A DNA stretch of 64,000 nucleotides from Pseudomonas sp. NFR16. GTDB taxonomy: Bacteria; Pseudomonadota; Gammaproteobacteria; Pseudomonadales; Pseudomonadaceae. The notes beneath the pieces were generated by a model. The model was not told the origin of the DNA. It saw only the letters and a list, made by a program, of their open reading frames with translations, and did no database searches. Shown here in pieces: positions 17,844 through 27,023 of the stretch. Location of the stretch: the NCBI RefSeq assembly GCF_900108875.1, contig NZ_FNYJ01000002.1:159383-223382 (forward strand), read 5' to 3'. Within the stretch, counting starts at the first letter, position 1. Every line of letters begins with the position of its first letter. Position numbers and translations under genes: made by a program.

Positions 17844-19259
17844 TTAACCTTTTACCCGGCCGTATTTATCTTCGAAACGAACGATATCATCCTCTCCCAG
17901 ATAAGAGCCGGACTGAACTTCAATCAATTCAAGGGGAATGACGCCCGGATTTTCAAGCGCGTGGATCTGCCCAATTGGAATGTAGGTCGACTGATTCTCA
18001 GTGACTAGATAGGTATCTTCACCATTGGTCACTTGCGCGGTACCGCTCACAACAATCCAGTGTTCCGCACGATGATGATGCTTCTGTACGGAAAGCTTCG
18101 CGCCTGGGTTGACGGTGATTCTTTTAACCTGGTATCGGGGGCCCTGATCAATAGAGTCATACACGCCCCACGGCCGGTACACCTCTCTGTGTTCAAGGTG
18201 TTCCTGACGACCTTTTTCCTCAAGCTGTGCGACGATGCGCTTTACATCCTGAACGCAGTCCTTCTGGGCGACCAGGACGGCGTCTTTTGTTTCTACGATG
18301 ATCAGATTATCAACGCCGAGCGTGGCCACGAGGCGATGATTGGCGCTGATATAGCTGTTCTTGCTCGCTTCGGTGACCACATCGCCTACTACGACATTAT
18401 TGGCGCTGTCTTTCTCGCCAATATCCCACAGCGCTGACCAAGATCCGATGTCGCTCCAGCCAGCATTCAGCGGCAGAACAACCGCATCTTGGGTGTGCTC
18501 CATGACGGCATAATCGATCGAGTCGCTTTTGCACCCCACGAAAGCATCGACACCAATGCGCACAAAATCCAGATCTTTTCGAGCGCTGGCCATCGAGGAC
18601 CGACATGCTGAAGCGATAGCAGGCGCATGTACATCCAGCTCCGCCAGATATCGACGTGCCTTGAACATGAACATGCCACTGTTCCAGTAGTAACCGCCCT
18701 TGCTAACAAACTCTTCAGCGTGCTGACGATCAGGTTTTTCAACGAATTGATCTAACAGGTAGCTGCCGTTCGTAGAATGCTCCCCGCATTTGAGATACCC
18801 GTATCCAGTCTCTGCGTAGGTCGGCACGATTCCAAAAGTAACAAGCTTTCCATTATCGGCAAGCCGCTCAGCGTCAGCGAGGCTGGAGTGGAAAGCGCTC
18901 ACGTCTCCTATGAAATGATCCGCCGGCAGAACGAGAAGCGTCGGGTCATCTTCGAACTCCAAGGCGTGCAACGCTGCCAATGCTACCGCTGGAGCGGTGT
19001 TTCTACCCTCTGGCTCAAGCAAAATATGCGCGTGAATCCCCTTGAGGTGCCTCAGCTGTTCAGCTGCAAGAAAGCGATGCTCTTCATTGCAAATCACGAT
19101 CGGCGAACCGAACGTACAGCCAGTCAGCCGACCCACCGTCGATTGCAGCATTGATACTTCGGGATCAACCAGAGGTAGAAACTGCTTTGGGTTCAAATGC
19201 CGCGACTGTGGCCAGAGCCTGGAGCCCGAGCCACCCGCCAAAATTACCGGATAAAACAT
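17844..19259 (-). CDS. manC: Mannose-1-phosphate guanylyltransferase/mannose-6-phosphate isomerase
   Basis: A 471-residue bifunctional enzyme (WbpW/AlgA type) making mannose-6-P from fructose-6-P and GDP-mannose from mannose-1-P. The N-terminal pyrophosphorylase domain begins PVILAGGSGSRLWPQS and includes FVEKPD. The C-terminal cupin isomerase domain begins near YRPWGVYDSID and contains the metal-binding KHHHRAEHWIVVSG. The ATG at 19259 (MFYPVILAGG) has AAGGA with good spacing; a GTG five codons upstream is less likely. It lies directly after fcl, and GDP-mannose feeds Gmd and Fcl. Confidence 0.92.
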   Translation of the reverse strand: MFYPVILAGGSGSRLWPQSRHLNPKQFLPLVDPEVSMLQSTVGRLTGCTFGSPIVICNEEHRFLAAEQLRHLKGIHAHILLEPEGRNTAPAVALAALHALEFEDDPTLLVLPADHFIGDVSAFHSSLADAERLADNGKLVTFGIVPTYAETGYGYLKCGEHSTNGSYLLDQFVEKPDRQHAEEFVSKGGYYWNSGMFMFKARRYLAELDVHAPAIASACRSSMASARKDLDFVRIGVDAFVGCKSDSIDYAVMEHTQDAVVLPLNAGWSDIGSWSALWDIGEKDSANNVVVGDVVTEASKNSYISANHRLVATLGVDNLIIVETKDAVLVAQKDCVQDVKRIVAQLEEKGRQEHLEHREVYRPWGVYDSIDQGPRYQVKRITVNPGAKLSVQKHHHRAEHWIVVSGTAQVTNGEDTYLVTENQSTYIPIGQIHALENPGVIPLELIEVQSGSYLGEDDIVRFEDKYGRVKG

Positions 19260-19336
19260 TGTGCAATCCTTCACACGGATGCAGGGTTAACGCTGCTGGT
19301 GACATTGAATGAGCTGAATTCCGAGGGATGTAAACG

Positions 19337-20311
19337 TCAGCTTCTCGCCTCAAGGCGATGCTCCACGAACCAACGGTAAGCATCTGCCAGGCCGGCTTCC
19401 AGACTGATGCTGGACTTCCAACCGAGGCGTTGTAAACGACTGACATCCATCAGTTTACGAGGCGTCCCATCAGGTTTAGTGCTGTCGAAAACCAGGTTGC
19501 CGCGAAAGCCGGTTACCTGAGCAACGGTCTCGGCCAACTCCCTGATCGTGCAATCTTCCCCTGTGCCAATGTTGATATGGGAAAGCATGGGTTGTGTGTG
19601 TGTGGCATAGACATCGGAAGGCAGCTCCATGACATGCACGCTCGCTGCGGCCATGTCGTCAACGTGGAGAAACTCGCGCATTGGTTTACCGCTTCCCCAG
19701 ATCACCACCTCAGTTACATTCTCCGATACAGCCTCATGAAATCTTCTCAGCAGTGCAGGGATAACGTGGCTGTTTTCAGGATGAAAATTGTCGTTGGGGC
19801 CATAGAGGTTCGTTGGCATCACGCTTCGGTAGTCACGCCCAAACTGGCGATTGTAACTTTCACATAACTTGATGCCTGCAATCTTCGCGATCGCGTACGG
19901 CTCATTGGTAGGCTCCAGCACGCCGGTCAATAGCGCGTCTTCTTTCATAGGTTGTTCAGCATCACGGGGATAGATGCAGGACGACCCGAGAAACAACAGC
20001 TTTTGCACACCAGACAAATGCGCGGCCTGGATGATGTTTGCCTCGATCATGAGGTTTTGATAGATAAAGTCGGCGGGCATGACGTTATTGGCGTGAATCC
20101 CCCCCACCTTCGCAGCAGCCAGATAAATCTGATCAAACGAATGCGCGCCGAAGTATTCGTTGACGGCATTCTGATTCAGAAAATCGACTTCATCACGTCC
20201 AGCGCAGATGATGTTCGTGTACCCAAGCTTGCTCAATCGTCGGACGATCGCGGACCCAACCATCCCCTTATGTCCGGCGACAAAAACCTTCGCTGACGTT
20301 TCCATAGCCAT
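19337..20311 (-). CDS. fcl: GDP-L-fucose synthase
   Basis: A 324-residue epimerase/reductase that turns GDP-4-keto-6-deoxy-mannose into GDP-L-fucose with NADPH. It shows the Rossmann loop [32 protein letters not shown], and the catalytic Tyr/Lys in [11 protein letters not shown]. The His and Cys used for epimerisation fit [14 protein letters not shown] and the conserved SSC. It starts 1 base after the gmd stop (TGAGATG), with GGAG in the end of gmd, so the two are translationally coupled. The product identifies L-fucose as an expected O-antigen component. Confidence 0.92.
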   Translation of the reverse strand: MAMETSAKVFVAGHKGMVGSAIVRRLSKLGYTNIICAGRDEVDFLNQNAVNEYFGAHSFDQIYLAAAKVGGIHANNVMPADFIYQNLMIEANIIQAAHLSGVQKLLFLGSSCIYPRDAEQPMKEDALLTGVLEPTNEPYAIAKIAGIKLCESYNRQFGRDYRSVMPTNLYGPNDNFHPENSHVIPALLRRFHEAVSENVTEVVIWGSGKPMREFLHVDDMAAASVHVMELPSDVYATHTQPMLSHINIGTGEDCTIRELAETVAQVTGFRGNLVFDSTKPDGTPRKLMDVSRLQRLGWKSSISLEAGLADAYRWFVEHRLEARS

Positions 20312-20312
20312 C

Positions 20313-21431
20313 TCAATTCTCCACAGATACGGGAATTTCGTGGCCGTGGGACTTCAGCAGGGCATGCCGTTGGGCTGCCTTCAAGTCTTCCCTGACCATT
20401 TCCGCGCACATTTCTTGAACGGTGATCTCAGGGGTCCAGCCAAGCTTTTCTTTCGCTTTTGAAGGATCCCCCAGCAATGTTTCGACCTCTGCCGGACGGA
20501 AATAGCGGGGGTCAACGCGGACGATGACGTCTCCCACATTCAGGACTGTCGAAATGGCCCTGTCTACGCTGTCCACGATACCGACTTCGTCAACACCTGT
20601 TCCTTCGAATCTAAGAACAATGCCCAATTCAGCCGCGGACCACCGTACGAAGTCGCGCACCGAGTGCTGCTCGCCGGTCGCGATCACATAGTCCTCAGGG
20701 GTGTCTTGTTGAAGCATCATCCACTGCATGCGCACATAATCCTTCGCATGCCCCCAATCACGCAGCGCATCCATATTGCCCAGATACAGACACGGCTCCA
20801 AACCTTGAGAGATGTTGGCAAGCGCCCGGGTGATCTTTCTGGTTACAAACGTCTCTCCCCGACGTGGCGACTCATGGTTGAACAGAATGCCATTGCACGC
20901 AAACATGCCGTATGACTCACGGTAATTGACCGTAATCCAGTACGCATAGAGCTTTGCGACTGCGTAGGGAGACCTTGGATAGAAGGGAGTGGTTTCTTTC
21001 TGCGGTGTTTCCTGCACCAAGCCGTACAACTCAGAAGTCGAAGCCTGATAAAACCGAGTTTTTTTCTCAAGCCCCAGGAGCCGAATCGCTTCCAGAATAC
21101 GCAACGTGCCCATGGCATCCACATCGGCAGTGTATTCGGGCGACTCGAAACTCACCGCAACGTGCGATTGAGCGCCGAGATTGTAAACCTCATCAGGGGC
21201 CACCTCCTGGATGATCCTGGTGAGGTTTGACGAATCAGTTAAATCGCCGTAGTGAAGCACGAAATTGCGATTGTCGATGTGCGGGTCTTGGTAGATATGA
21301 TCGACCCGCTGGGTATTGAATGAAGATGCACGGCGCTTGATGCCGTGAACTTCGTAGCCCTTTTCTAACAGCAGCTCAGCTAGGTAGGAGCCGTCTTGGC
21401 CAGTAATACCGGTAATTAAAGCTTTTTTCAT
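20313..21431 (-). CDS. gmd: GDP-mannose 4,6-dehydratase
   Basis: A 372-residue NADP-dependent dehydratase making GDP-4-keto-6-deoxy-D-mannose. It has the cofactor loop [16 protein letters not shown], the catalytic Thr/Glu region QASTSELYG, and [15 protein letters not shown] with the Tyr-xxx-Lys pair. Residues [11 protein letters not shown] and [17 protein letters not shown] are family hallmarks. The ATG at 21431 is preferred over the TTG two codons upstream. It lies upstream of and coupled to fcl. A GDP-D-rhamnose route would need rmd, which is absent, so the flow is towards L-fucose. Confidence 0.93.
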   Translation of the reverse strand: MKKALITGITGQDGSYLAELLLEKGYEVHGIKRRASSFNTQRVDHIYQDPHIDNRNFVLHYGDLTDSSNLTRIIQEVAPDEVYNLGAQSHVAVSFESPEYTADVDAMGTLRILEAIRLLGLEKKTRFYQASTSELYGLVQETPQKETTPFYPRSPYAVAKLYAYWITVNYRESYGMFACNGILFNHESPRRGETFVTRKITRALANISQGLEPCLYLGNMDALRDWGHAKDYVRMQWMMLQQDTPEDYVIATGEQHSVRDFVRWSAAELGIVLRFEGTGVDEVGIVDSVDRAISTVLNVGDVIVRVDPRYFRPAEVETLLGDPSKAKEKLGWTPEITVQEMCAEMVREDLKAAQRHALLKSHGHEIPVSVEN

Positions 21432-21479
21432 AAACAATTAACCTTGGAGTTTATTTTCGCCAACTAGCTAAAGAGAGCC

Positions 21480-22604
21480 TCAAGACCTCAACAGCGCGTC
21501 GCCACTATTACGATACTGGTTCAGATACCTACGGAAGTACCAATGAAAAACCAATGGAAAAACGAGAAAATCGAAAAGATTGAATAAATAAAAAATATCG
21601 AAATAGGCTCTAAACAAATATAAAAAAAGAACAGAAGCCAGAAGATATTTTTTATCTACCAGAAGTTGGACTAGCGACACAAACACCACTACAAGAAAGG
21701 GTAACAGAGCAGCTCCATAAAATGACTGCAGTCTAATGTAAGCATTGTGAGGGTTCCCACCGAAATCGACGACAGCGTCGACCTGGCTCAAGTCTGTACC
21801 TTTGAGAACATTCAGGAAGTTTAAATGCGCAAGGAAATCGCCTGCAATTTTGAAACGATCACTTGTGAGCCCCGCACCAAGATTAGTGTCCACCATAACG
21901 ACGTCCATTATCTGGCTCCAGAACAAAGCAACGGCAACCATTGAAAGAAAAGCACACACCGCTGCCGCTATGGGACTACGCTTGATTAATACGAAAGAAA
22001 ATAGAAGGACCGAAATTACAAGCCCATTGCGGCTATACAGAGGAATGCTTATAACGACGACCAAGAACAAAGGCCACAGCGCTATAACTTTGCCTGTTAA
22101 AACACGAGAATAAATGTATCCGCTTGCAAGCGCTATCAGCGCGCCTGAATAGACGTTCCTGCTAGAACCTTCCAACAGGTTATTAAACTGAGATGGGCCA
22201 TACCCCTCTACAACAATGAGATACAGGCTAAAGGCGAGCATCAAGTAAAAAGGGTATTCAAAAAATACGGCAGTCTTTTCGTAGTCCAAGGTGAACCAAG
22301 CGACGCCAAAGCACCCCAAAAGTATAAACACTGTGAACACGCTTCGAAATGAGGTTTCTTCAGAATTAAGCCACGAAAATCCAAAGATACATAAGAATAC
22401 CAATATCGTGCATACAAAAGGCTGCCCGAGTCTTCTTCCTCGGTTAGCAAGCATCATAAAAAAAATGAGTGTACCGACTATTACAACGCTTGTCCTCAAT
22501 GCGAGGTCACCATAATAAAACGCTGCTGCACACAACCCAACGTAAGCACAGCTGAGGCATAGCATAGTGAGATATATAAATCTCGCCAAAATATTATGAC
22601 GCAT
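21480..22604 (-). CDS. wzy: O-antigen polymerase Wzy
   Basis: A 374-residue protein made almost wholly of membrane helices (about 10-11), with a large periplasmic loop around residues 215-290 carrying GGNPHNAYIRLQSFYG, a motif seen in many Wzy polymerases. Wzy joins lipid-linked repeat units in the periplasm; its sequence is always poorly conserved, so topology, the motif and cluster position make the call. It is A/T-rich compared with the flanks, as usual for wzy. The ATG at 22604 overlaps the end of the upstream gene by 11 bases. The GTG at 22619 is an alternative start. Confidence 0.8.
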   Translation of the reverse strand: MRHNILARFIYLTMLCLSCAYVGLCAAAFYYGDLALRTSVVIVGTLIFFMMLANRGRRLGQPFVCTILVFLCIFGFSWLNSEETSFRSVFTVFILLGCFGVAWFTLDYEKTAVFFEYPFYLMLAFSLYLIVVEGYGPSQFNNLLEGSSRNVYSGALIALASGYIYSRVLTGKVIALWPLFLVVVISIPLYSRNGLVISVLLFSFVLIKRSPIAAAVCAFLSMVAVALFWSQIMDVVMVDTNLGAGLTSDRFKIAGDFLAHLNFLNVLKGTDLSQVDAVVDFGGNPHNAYIRLQSFYGAALLPFLVVVFVSLVQLLVDKKYLLASVLFLYLFRAYFDIFYLFNLFDFLVFPLVFHWYFRRYLNQYRNSGDALLRS

Positions 22605-23526
22605 TATCGACCCCAGCACCTTCGGGAACCCAAACTCCCAATAGTTCAGACGAGGGGGATACCTTCGAGGCAGAAAGCAAAGTCACGCCCTCCTGTTCCA
22701 ATGAGCGCTTCAGCTCGATTAGAAGAGTGCGCGTTCCCACTCCGCTCTCTCCTATCGCCGTTTTGTGTGGCGTTACCATCTCATCCGAAAGAGGGACCAA
22801 CCCAATGTCCGCCGCATCGTCAAAAATCATTGCCTCTGGGCTGCTGCCATAAAAATGCGGCCCGCCGAAATCCAGGCCGTGAATAACGATATTCTTGAAC
22901 CCCATGTTTCGAGCAAGGAATATCATGCTGATCACGCTTGAGACCGCCTGGGGCAAGACACTGCGTTCAGCCAGAGCTTTCTTCAGAATATGCGGCACAC
23001 CTTGCGGGCTAAATATCCGAAAATGGCGATCTTGCATAAACAGTCCATTATCACTGTAAAGCCCTGCTATCATGTTATGCGAATTTTTTAATTCGGATAT
23101 ATTTTTAAAGACAATCTTAGAACAATCAAACGCCTTTGATTTTTTCAGGCCAGAGTAAATCCACGTTGTTGCTTGGATAAAGCGTTTATCCTTATGAGAG
23201 GCACATTCTATAAAGTGAATGTCCGGGTCAGGACATTTCAAAAACGAATAGTTGAAACCAATCACATAAGCGGCAGACCGGGGAATTGTGTTGAAAGTAT
23301 AATTCAGACTCCAACCTGATGCGAGAATGTGACAATCCGACTTAGCGGTCTGTTCTTCGGACATCTTGAATTCCGCCATCCCTCGCTTGCGGAGACGATT
23401 TGCCCGGTAAAGTTGAAGCTTAGACTCCCATAATATCCAGAACAGGTCCGCGATGGCTAATTGCAGTGACATAGGCAGGCGCTGCAATAACGATCTAACA
23501 TTTTTCTTAACCAAAGTCGAGCTCAT
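22594..23526 (-). CDS. Putative nonulosonic acid (pseudaminic acid) transferase
   Basis: A 310-residue protein that I could not place in a named family with certainty. It resembles DUF115/motility-accessory-factor and GT42 sialyltransferase-like proteins. An N-terminal nucleotide-binding-type loop CHILASGWSL (about 65-74) is followed by a segment naming an acceptor-like FNYSF. A later segment (about 197-227) has MIFLARNMGFKNIVIHG then LDFGG, the pattern A...G...I.L.G.D found near the C-terminal part of those folds. It has no TM segment or signal peptide. Its start overlaps the pseI end by 20 bases and its stop overlaps wzy, fixing it inside the pseudaminate block. Transfer of pseudaminic acid to the growing repeat unit is the best inference. 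Confidence 0.5.
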   Translation of the reverse strand: MSSTLVKKNVRSLLQRLPMSLQLAIADLFWILWESKLQLYRANRLRKRGMAEFKMSEEQTAKSDCHILASGWSLNYTFNTIPRSAAYVIGFNYSFLKCPDPDIHFIECASHKDKRFIQATTWIYSGLKKSKAFDCSKIVFKNISELKNSHNMIAGLYSDNGLFMQDRHFRIFSPQGVPHILKKALAERSVLPQAVSSVISMIFLARNMGFKNIVIHGLDFGGPHFYGSSPEAMIFDDAADIGLVPLSDEMVTPHKTAIGESGVGTRTLLIELKRSLEQEGVTLLSASKVSPSSELLGVWVPEGAGVDNAS

Positions 23527-24565
23527 CGAGTAGCACCGGAGTATTGATTAAAACATCACGGGTCACTGTACAGCCCAGAATTCTATCAAGCATTTTGGGA
23601 GACGCGCCAAATCCAGGCCTAACGCTCCGGATACAGTCTTCTGTAATTACGGACCCAGCTTTAAGTGCTTTAACGAAGTACAGTGACCGCCGGAACTGCA
23701 CATTTCCGACCTCACTGGACTTTCGCCCATAGTCGATGCTCCCCAAAGCGCTCCAGGCGGTCTTAGTGTCACGGCAAAGCGCCGCCAGCTCCGCAGGCTG
23801 TAGAGAAAACGAGTCGTCGGGGCCACCGTTATTTCGATCTAGCGTCACGTGCTTCTCAATGATCGACGCACCTAGAGCAACGCTGGTTATCGCAGTTGTG
23901 TTATCCAGTGTATGGTCCGACAACCCCGTTACCAAGCCAAACCTCTTCCTCATATCCGAAATAGTATGAAGATTATAGTCAGCAGCCGGAGCTGGATATC
24001 CACTCACGCAGTGCAAAATGGCAAGCTCTGTACAGCCCCCCTCCTGTGCAGCACTGATCGCCTCAGATATCTCTTCAGCATCAGCCATCCCCGTCGAGAT
24101 AATCAAGGGCTTCCCGGTGGACGCGGCGTATCTGATCAGTGGCAAGTCGATCGCTTCGAATGAAGCAATTTTGTAAGCAGGGGTGTTAAGATCTTCAAGA
24201 AGATCGATCGCAGTTTTGTCAAAAGGCGAACTGAAAATCGTGATATCCAAACTTCGTGCAAATTCAAAAAGGGGCCGATGCCAATCCCATGGCATATGGG
24301 CTTCTCGATATAGATCATAGAGCGTTCTGCCATCCCATAAACCGCCTCGAATTTGGAAGTCTGGACCGTCGGATTTAAGCGTGATGGTATCAGCGGTATA
24401 CGTCTGTAATTTTACAGCGTCAGCGCCTGCCAGCTTAGCCTCTCTAATAATAGCCTTTGCGGTCTCAATATTACCGTTATGGTTCGCCGACAATTCTGCA
24501 ATAATGTAAGGCGGCTCATTACTTCCGATGCAGCGACCATTGATCTTAATCGTAGGAGTCTTCAT
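23507..24565 (-). CDS. pseI: Pseudaminic acid synthase PseI
   Basis: A 352-residue NeuB-family enzyme that condenses 2,4-diacetamido-2,4,6-trideoxy-L-altrose with phosphoenolpyruvate to give pseudaminic acid. The TIM-barrel part has IIAELSANHNGN (residues about 21-32), KLQTYTADTI, IIEKHVTLDRN and GGPDDSFSL, and the C-terminal antifreeze-like SAF domain starts near residue 290 (RSLYFVKALKAGSVI). The wording SSPFDKTAIDLLEDL and LSDHTL fits PseI rather than NeuB/LegI. It overlaps the GNAT gene upstream by 4 bases and the candidate transferase downstream by 20. Confidence 0.9.
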   Translation of the reverse strand: MKTPTIKINGRCIGSNEPPYIIAELSANHNGNIETAKAIIREAKLAGADAVKLQTYTADTITLKSDGPDFQIRGGLWDGRTLYDLYREAHMPWDWHRPLFEFARSLDITIFSSPFDKTAIDLLEDLNTPAYKIASFEAIDLPLIRYAASTGKPLIISTGMADAEEISEAISAAQEGGCTELAILHCVSGYPAPAADYNLHTISDMRKRFGLVTGLSDHTLDNTTAITSVALGASIIEKHVTLDRNNGGPDDSFSLQPAELAALCRDTKTAWSALGSIDYGRKSSEVGNVQFRRSLYFVKALKAGSVITEDCIRSVRPGFGASPKMLDRILGCTVTRDVLINTPVLLDELDFG

Positions 24566-25110
24566 ACCTTAACCTTGTCACTGGCCCATTCTTCGGCCAG
24601 GAGTCCGAAGCAGATTACAGAATTATATTCCTTACCATCAAATGCATGACTTCGCAAACAACCTTCCTGTACGAACCCTAAATACTCATGAAACCCGATG
24701 GAGGCGTTATTATATTCAAGCGCTTGGCCACATATTTTATGCAATTTTAAATTATCAAACCCGTAACGCAACCCCTCTAAGCCAAGATGCCGGCCATCGC
24801 CTTTCTGATGGTCGGGGTCCATATAAAAACCCCAGTCCGCCACCCTTCCCTTGCCTTGGAGCGAAAAGTTGAGAAAACCGATCGGCTTTCCCAGCTTTTC
24901 GAAGATTAGAAGACATTTCGCGTCATCTGCACAAGCGCGCTTAAACCAAGCTTGATGCTCTTCCATGCTGATAAGATGCTGGGTATACATGTAACGCCGA
25001 ACTTCCGGATGATTACGCCAACCCAAAACCAGGTCGAGATGTTCATCACCCATCAGTCTGAGTTTATAAACGTTGCCGCTGCTATTTTCCACAATCATCT
25101 CCCCAAACAT
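24562..25110 (-). CDS. pseH: UDP-4-amino-4,6-dideoxy-N-acetyl-altrosamine N-acetyltransferase PseH
   Basis: A 182-residue GNAT acetyltransferase. LRLMGDEHLDLVLGWRN opens the fold, HQKGDGRHLGLEGL is the acetyl-CoA-binding loop, and NNASIGFHEYLGFVQEG is the classic last part. In the pseudaminic acid route it acetylates the 4-amino group made by PseC. A GNAT enzyme rather than a left-handed beta-helix (PglD type) points to pseudaminic, not legionaminic, acid. Two starts are possible (25110 or four codons later); no choice can be made from the ribosome-binding site. Confidence 0.85.
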   Translation of the reverse strand: MFGEMIVENSSGNVYKLRLMGDEHLDLVLGWRNHPEVRRYMYTQHLISMEEHQAWFKRACADDAKCLLIFEKLGKPIGFLNFSLQGKGRVADWGFYMDPDHQKGDGRHLGLEGLRYGFDNLKLHKICGQALEYNNASIGFHEYLGFVQEGCLRSHAFDGKEYNSVICFGLLAEEWASDKVKV

Positions 25111-25162
25111 TCAGACCGCGCGCTCCCCTATTGTCAAATAGCTAACGGAAGACTGTGGCGGG

Positions 25163-25867
25163 TTAATTCTCTCCGGAGGCTAACGCGAACGCCTTGAACA
25201 TCCACTCTGCCCGGATCCAGTCTTCCTCGGTATCAATATCTTGAACGAGATGCATCGGAAGATGAACAGGCACTGATTCCACTGAAAAGATGCGGGTTCC
25301 TCGAAGCCAAGCTTGAGTTTTTCCCCAGTAAAATTGGCCCGCATCATGATAAGCCTCCTCCAAATCTTGAGACCGGACGCTGAACATTTCCGGGCTAAAC
25401 ATTTGAACACGACCTTCTTCATTCAGCCTGACCGCGCGCTGAATAGGAAACGGGTATTTCGTAACGGAAAACGCATACGACGCATCGGATAAGTTCAGCT
25501 CGTGCAGCCCGCGACTGATGTCGTCAGGTCTGACGAAAGGAGCAGTCGCGTATAAACAACATACTTCTTGGAAATCGGTGCCGTCGCTGGAAAGCGATTG
25601 GATTGCGTGCTGGATAACCGGGATCGTTCCGGTGAAATCGTCGGAAAGATTTTCAGGCCTGATGAAGGGGACGTCTGCCCCATAGTTTTTAGCAACATTG
25701 CTGATTTCGACGTCGTCAGTGGACACTATCACCCGATCAAAGCATTTACTCTTTAAAGCAGCTTCGATGGACCAAGCAATCAGAGGTTTACCACCAAACT
25801 CCTTGATGTTCTTACGAGGAATTCGCTTACTTCCTCCGCGGGCAGGAATAACGGCCAGTCTCATCAC
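25163..25867 (-). CDS. pseF: CMP-pseudaminic acid cytidylyltransferase PseF
   Basis: A 234-residue CMP-sialate synthetase-like enzyme that activates pseudaminic acid with CTP. The N-terminal CTP loop is VIPARGGSKRIPRKNIKEF and the substrate part has STDDVEI and LYATAPFVRP. It overlaps the end of pseC by 4 bases. No PseG-type UDP-sugar hydrolase domain is fused at either end: the length is that of PseF alone. The gap to pseH is 52 bases. Confidence 0.9.
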   Translation of the reverse strand: MMRLAVIPARGGSKRIPRKNIKEFGGKPLIAWSIEAALKSKCFDRVIVSTDDVEISNVAKNYGADVPFIRPENLSDDFTGTIPVIQHAIQSLSSDGTDFQEVCCLYATAPFVRPDDISRGLHELNLSDASYAFSVTKYPFPIQRAVRLNEEGRVQMFSPEMFSVRSQDLEEAYHDAGQFYWGKTQAWLRGTRIFSVESVPVHLPMHLVQDIDTEEDWIRAEWMFKAFALASGEN

Positions 25868-27021
25868 AGCAACGCCTGATGTAGAGCTGCGATTACAGTA
25901 TCCTGGTCGACTTCAGACATCGTTGGGAAAAGCGGGAGGCTAATCGCTTCCTCATAATAGGCCTCAGCCTGGGGAAAGCCCTCGCCGCTGAATCCCATTT
26001 GCCTATAGTAAGGCTGTTTATACACAGGAATGTAGTGCACGTTCACACCAATGCCTTGGGCACGTAGAGAACGGAACACCTCCAGGCGGCTTTTTGATAT
26101 TTGATCTAACTGAAGGCGTATTACGTAGAGATGAAAGCCGGAATAGCTTTCAGGATGCTGCCAAGGTGTTACTACCGGTAGCGAGGCAAGCATGTCATCA
26201 TACCGAGCCGCAAGAGCGTGCCGCTTACTGACATATTCATCGAGGCGGTCCAGTTGACTGATTCCCAACGCGGCCTGCAACTCAGTCATCCGATAATTGT
26301 AGCCTAGATCAATCTGCTCATAATACCAAGGTGCAGGATTGGCCTCTTCCATCAGGTCTGGATTGCGCGTAATACCGTGACTTCGCAGCAGCTCCATCCT
26401 TTCCGAAAGCGCCGAGCTATTGGTCAGCACCAAGCCGCCCTCGGCTGTCGTGACAATTTTCACAGGGTGAAAACTGAATACCGTTATATCGCTGTATTGG
26501 CAACCACCTATAAATTGATCTTTATACTTACCACCAATCGCGTGAGATGCATCCTCTATCACCTTGAAACTGTAACGCATGGCCAAAGCATGTATGGCTT
26601 GCATATCACAAGATTGGCCGCAAAGGTGCACGACGACCAGTACCTTCGGCAGCTTTCCTTCGCGAGCTGCATCTTCAAGCTTAAGGCTCAATGCGTTTGG
26701 GCAAATGTTGTACGTTTTCGGATCGATATCGACGAAGTCGACGCTCGCCCCGCAATAAACACCACAATTCGCGGATGCTACGAAGGTCACGGGCGACGTC
26801 CACAACCAATCTCCCGGACCCAGGTCCAAAGCCAGACAGGCAATATGCAGGGCGGAAGTTGCACTGTTAACAGCGAGGGCATATTTCGCGCCTACATGTT
26901 TCGCCACACGGGCCTCGAACTCTGGAACCTTCGGTCCCTGCGTCAGGAAGTCAGATTGCAAAACCTCAACAACGCTATCGATGTCCGCCTGCGTAATATC
27001 CTGCCGGCCATATGGAATCAT
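25864..27021 (-). CDS. pseC: UDP-4-keto-sugar aminotransferase PseC
   Basis: A 385-residue DegT/DnrJ/EryC1 aminotransferase. The PLP Lys is Lys188 in FSFHPVKIVTTAEGG, and the PLP-ring Asp is Asp157 in VIEDASHAIGG. Family features IPYGRQDIT and LGYNYRMTELQAALG identify PseC-type enzymes, which use glutamate to aminate C4 of UDP-2-acetamido-2,6-dideoxy-L-arabino-4-hexulose made by PseB. The ATG is 2 bases after the pseB stop. Confidence 0.92.
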   Translation of the reverse strand: MIPYGRQDITQADIDSVVEVLQSDFLTQGPKVPEFEARVAKHVGAKYALAVNSATSALHIACLALDLGPGDWLWTSPVTFVASANCGVYCGASVDFVDIDPKTYNICPNALSLKLEDAAREGKLPKVLVVVHLCGQSCDMQAIHALAMRYSFKVIEDASHAIGGKYKDQFIGGCQYSDITVFSFHPVKIVTTAEGGLVLTNSSALSERMELLRSHGITRNPDLMEEANPAPWYYEQIDLGYNYRMTELQAALGISQLDRLDEYVSKRHALAARYDDMLASLPVVTPWQHPESYSGFHLYVIRLQLDQISKSRLEVFRSLRAQGIGVNVHYIPVYKQPYYRQMGFSGEGFPQAEAYYEEAISLPLFPTMSEVDQDTVIAALHQALL

Positions 27022-27023
27022 TC

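Noticed and set aside
20313..21431. GDP-D-rhamnose synthesis for a common rhamnan
   Set aside because: No rmd reductase and no wzm/wzt ABC transporter genes; fcl is adjacent to gmd, so L-fucose is the product.
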